Below, piece by piece: positions 62,991 through 64,000 of a stretch of 64,000 bases of DNA (position 1 is the stretch's first letter; every line of letters begins with the position of its first letter). The translations under genes were made by a program, and so were the position numbers. The notes below the pieces were generated by a model. It did not search any database. It was not told the DNA's origin and worked only from the letters and a program-made list of their open reading frames with translations. Origin of the DNA: Thermus altitudinis (GTDB lineage: Bacteria > Deinococcota > Deinococci > Deinococcales > Thermaceae); contig NZ_JAKTNQ010000008.1 in assembly GCF_022760835.1 (NCBI RefSeq), forward strand, positions 1-64,000, written 5' to 3'.

Positions 62991-63418
62991 AGGCATACCA
63001 GGTACTTTTGACCCTTCCCCTACTTGCCATGGCCTTGGCGGCTTTGGACTTCGGCCGCTGGTATCCCTACGATGCGGCCCTTTCCCTTGGGCAGGCCCAT
63101 GGGCGGATGGTGATGGTCTACTTCCATAGCCCCCACTGCCCCTACTGCGACCAGATGAACACCTTCGTCCTTTCCGACCCCCAGGTGAGCCGGCTTTTGG
63201 AGGAGCGCTTTGTGGTGGCCTCTGTGGGCACCGAAACCCAAGAAGGCCAAGACCTGGCCCGGCGCTACCGGGTGCCGGGCACCCCAAGTTTTGTCTTCCT
63301 CGTCTTCCGTAAGGGGACGTGGGAAGAGGTGGGCCGGTTCTTTGGCAGCCGGTCCCGGGCGCAGTTCTTACAAGAGTTGCGCCAGATCTGTGCCAAGGGA
63401 GGTGTATGCGGTGAATAG
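62987..63418 (+). CDS. soxW: SoxW-like periplasmic thioredoxin
   Basis: 143 aa from the ATG at 62987 (a GTG three codons earlier is possible). Signal sequence MKAYQVLLTLPLLAMALAAL, then a thioredoxin fold with active site SPHCPYCDQMN (CPYC) at about residue 50-53 and cis-Pro in VPGTPSFVFL. First real gene of the operon with soxY and soxZ; such thioredoxins keep the SoxY carrier cysteine reduced. Ends in CAKGGVCGE, with two further cysteines. Overlaps soxY by 8 bp. Confidence 0.82.
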   Translation: MKAYQVLLTLPLLAMALAALDFGRWYPYDAALSLGQAHGRMVMVYFHSPHCPYCDQMNTFVLSDPQVSRLLEERFVVASVGTETQEGQDLARRYRVPGTPSFVFLVFRKGTWEEVGRFFGSRSRAQFLQELRQICAKGGVCGE

Positions 63419-63863
63419 GCGAGCGTTTCTAAGGACCACAGGCGTAGCCCTGGGGGCTTTGGCCCTTTCGGGGGTTCCCGCTTTGGCGCAGGGCCTCGAG
63501 GGGGAGGACCTGGCCAACCTGGAGAAGGCCCTAAAGGAGGTCTTGGGCAAGAGCTTTAAGGACCTGACCCCCTCTAACCTCATCAAGCTCACCATGCCGG
63601 CCATTGCCGAGAGCGGGGCCAACGTTCCTGCCGAGGTGGAGGTGAACCTCCCTCCGGGCCAGGTGAAGGCTATCCACCTCTTTGCCGACAAGAACCCCAC
63701 CCCCTACCTGGTAGGCTTCATGCCCATGAAGGCCCTGCCTTACTACGCCACCCGGGTGCGCCTGGCGGAGACCAGCGCCATCCGGGCGGTGGTGGAGACC
63801 GCGGACGGCAAACTGCTTTTGGCCTCGGCTAGCACCCGCGTGACCGTGGGTGGTTGCGGTTAA
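63411..63863 (+). CDS. soxY: Sulfur-carrier protein SoxY
   Basis: 150 aa from GTG 63411, with GGGAGG 8 nt upstream. N-terminal twin-arginine signal (NRRAFLRTTG, then hydrophobic to ALAQ), mature immunoglobulin-like domain and the C-terminal VGGCG swinging arm whose Cys carries sulfur intermediates of thiosulfate oxidation. Works as a heterodimer with SoxZ in the periplasm. The C-terminal GGCG is shorter by one Gly than the textbook GGCGG. Confidence 0.93.
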   Translation: MNRRAFLRTTGVALGALALSGVPALAQGLEGEDLANLEKALKEVLGKSFKDLTPSNLIKLTMPAIAESGANVPAEVEVNLPPGQVKAIHLFADKNPTPYLVGFMPMKALPYYATRVRLAETSAIRAVVETADGKLLLASASTRVTVGGCG

Positions 63864-63874
63864 GGAGGTGGAAG

Positions 63875-64000
63875 ATGGCCATTCGCACTATTGTTCGCTT
63901 GACTCCCGCCAAGCCCAAGGCGGGCGAAACCTTTAAGCTCCAGGTGGTAGCCCAGCATCCCAACGAGCCCGGTACCCGTAAGGATGCCGAGGGCAAGACC
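63875..64000 (+). CDS. soxZ: SoxZ, N-terminal part (continues beyond window)
   Basis: 42 codons visible: MAIRTIVRLTPAKPKAGETFKLQ and VVAQHPNEPGTRKDAEG, the start of SoxZ, partner of SoxY. AAGGAGG lies 5 nt before the ATG, 11 bp after soxY. The rest of the Sox cluster (soxA, soxX, soxB, soxCD) would be expected to the right. Confidence 0.92.
   Translation, partial: MAIRTIVRLTPAKPKAGETFKLQVVAQHPNEPGTRKDAEGKT

Overview
The window is chromosomal DNA from a Thermus species. It is uniformly GC-rich, genes are packed with 1-8 bp start/stop overlaps, and many proteins are near-identical in length and sequence to what I remember of T. thermophilus (GlyA 407 aa, cytochrome c552, ribosomal proteins L13 and S9, CTP synthase). 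Species cannot be fixed from the sequence alone. Nothing looks plasmid-borne, and the only mobile DNA is the tail of an IS200/IS605-type element at the left edge.

Layout. 1-134: end of a TnpB-type transposon touching the stop codon of glyA. 131-9360: glyA, a small membrane protein, the purine block purC-purS-purQ-HAD-purL-purF (minus strand) and purB. 9536-13202: a plus-strand run of HAD, CMD-like protein, hemD, hemA and a cytochrome c assembly protein (heme supply). 13218-14586: a four-gene cassette of small uncharacterised proteins behind a consensus promoter. 14540-22730 (minus): two-component system, HlyIII-like protein, PEP synthase, MoxR ATPase and an EF-G paralogue. 22778-31578: JAMM protease, flavin reductase, IMPase, trpF coupled to a Uma2-like ORF, class II ribonucleotide reductase, mtaB, HIT, phosphoesterase and DUF151 nuclease. 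31601-37891: two PRTase paralogues, an SLH protein, HAD, 5-formyl-THF cyclo-ligase, an FmdB-like protein, two DUF192 proteins, tmk and Nif3. 37957-44395: S9 peptidase, a roadblock x3 + DUF3467 operon, recR-ybaB, hemB and an MFS transporter. 44437-51899: an unknown 581-aa protein divergent from an operon joining PP2C phosphatase, Ser/Thr kinase, response regulator, histidine kinase and two small exported proteins. 52033-59466: an AddAB-like helicase-nuclease, rplM-rpsI and pyrG. 59452-64000: DUF815 ATPase, tRNA-Lys(CTT), thiN plus an ABC ATPase, cytochrome c552 (cycA), and divergently the start of a Sox thiosulfate-oxidation operon (thioredoxin, soxY, soxZ cut by the window end).

How genes work together. 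The purine, heme and Sox/c552 blocks are clear pathway clusters. The strongest unexplained units are the Ser/Thr-kinase plus two-component operon with its divergent 581-aa partner, the triple-roadblock operon, and the SHOCT/DUF2089 cassette. A recurrent architectural signal is a -10 hexamer only 5-8 nt before the start codon at many genes, implying abundant leaderless transcripts. Several terminators and operators sit inside coding ends. All calls come from reading the sequence; no database search was run.
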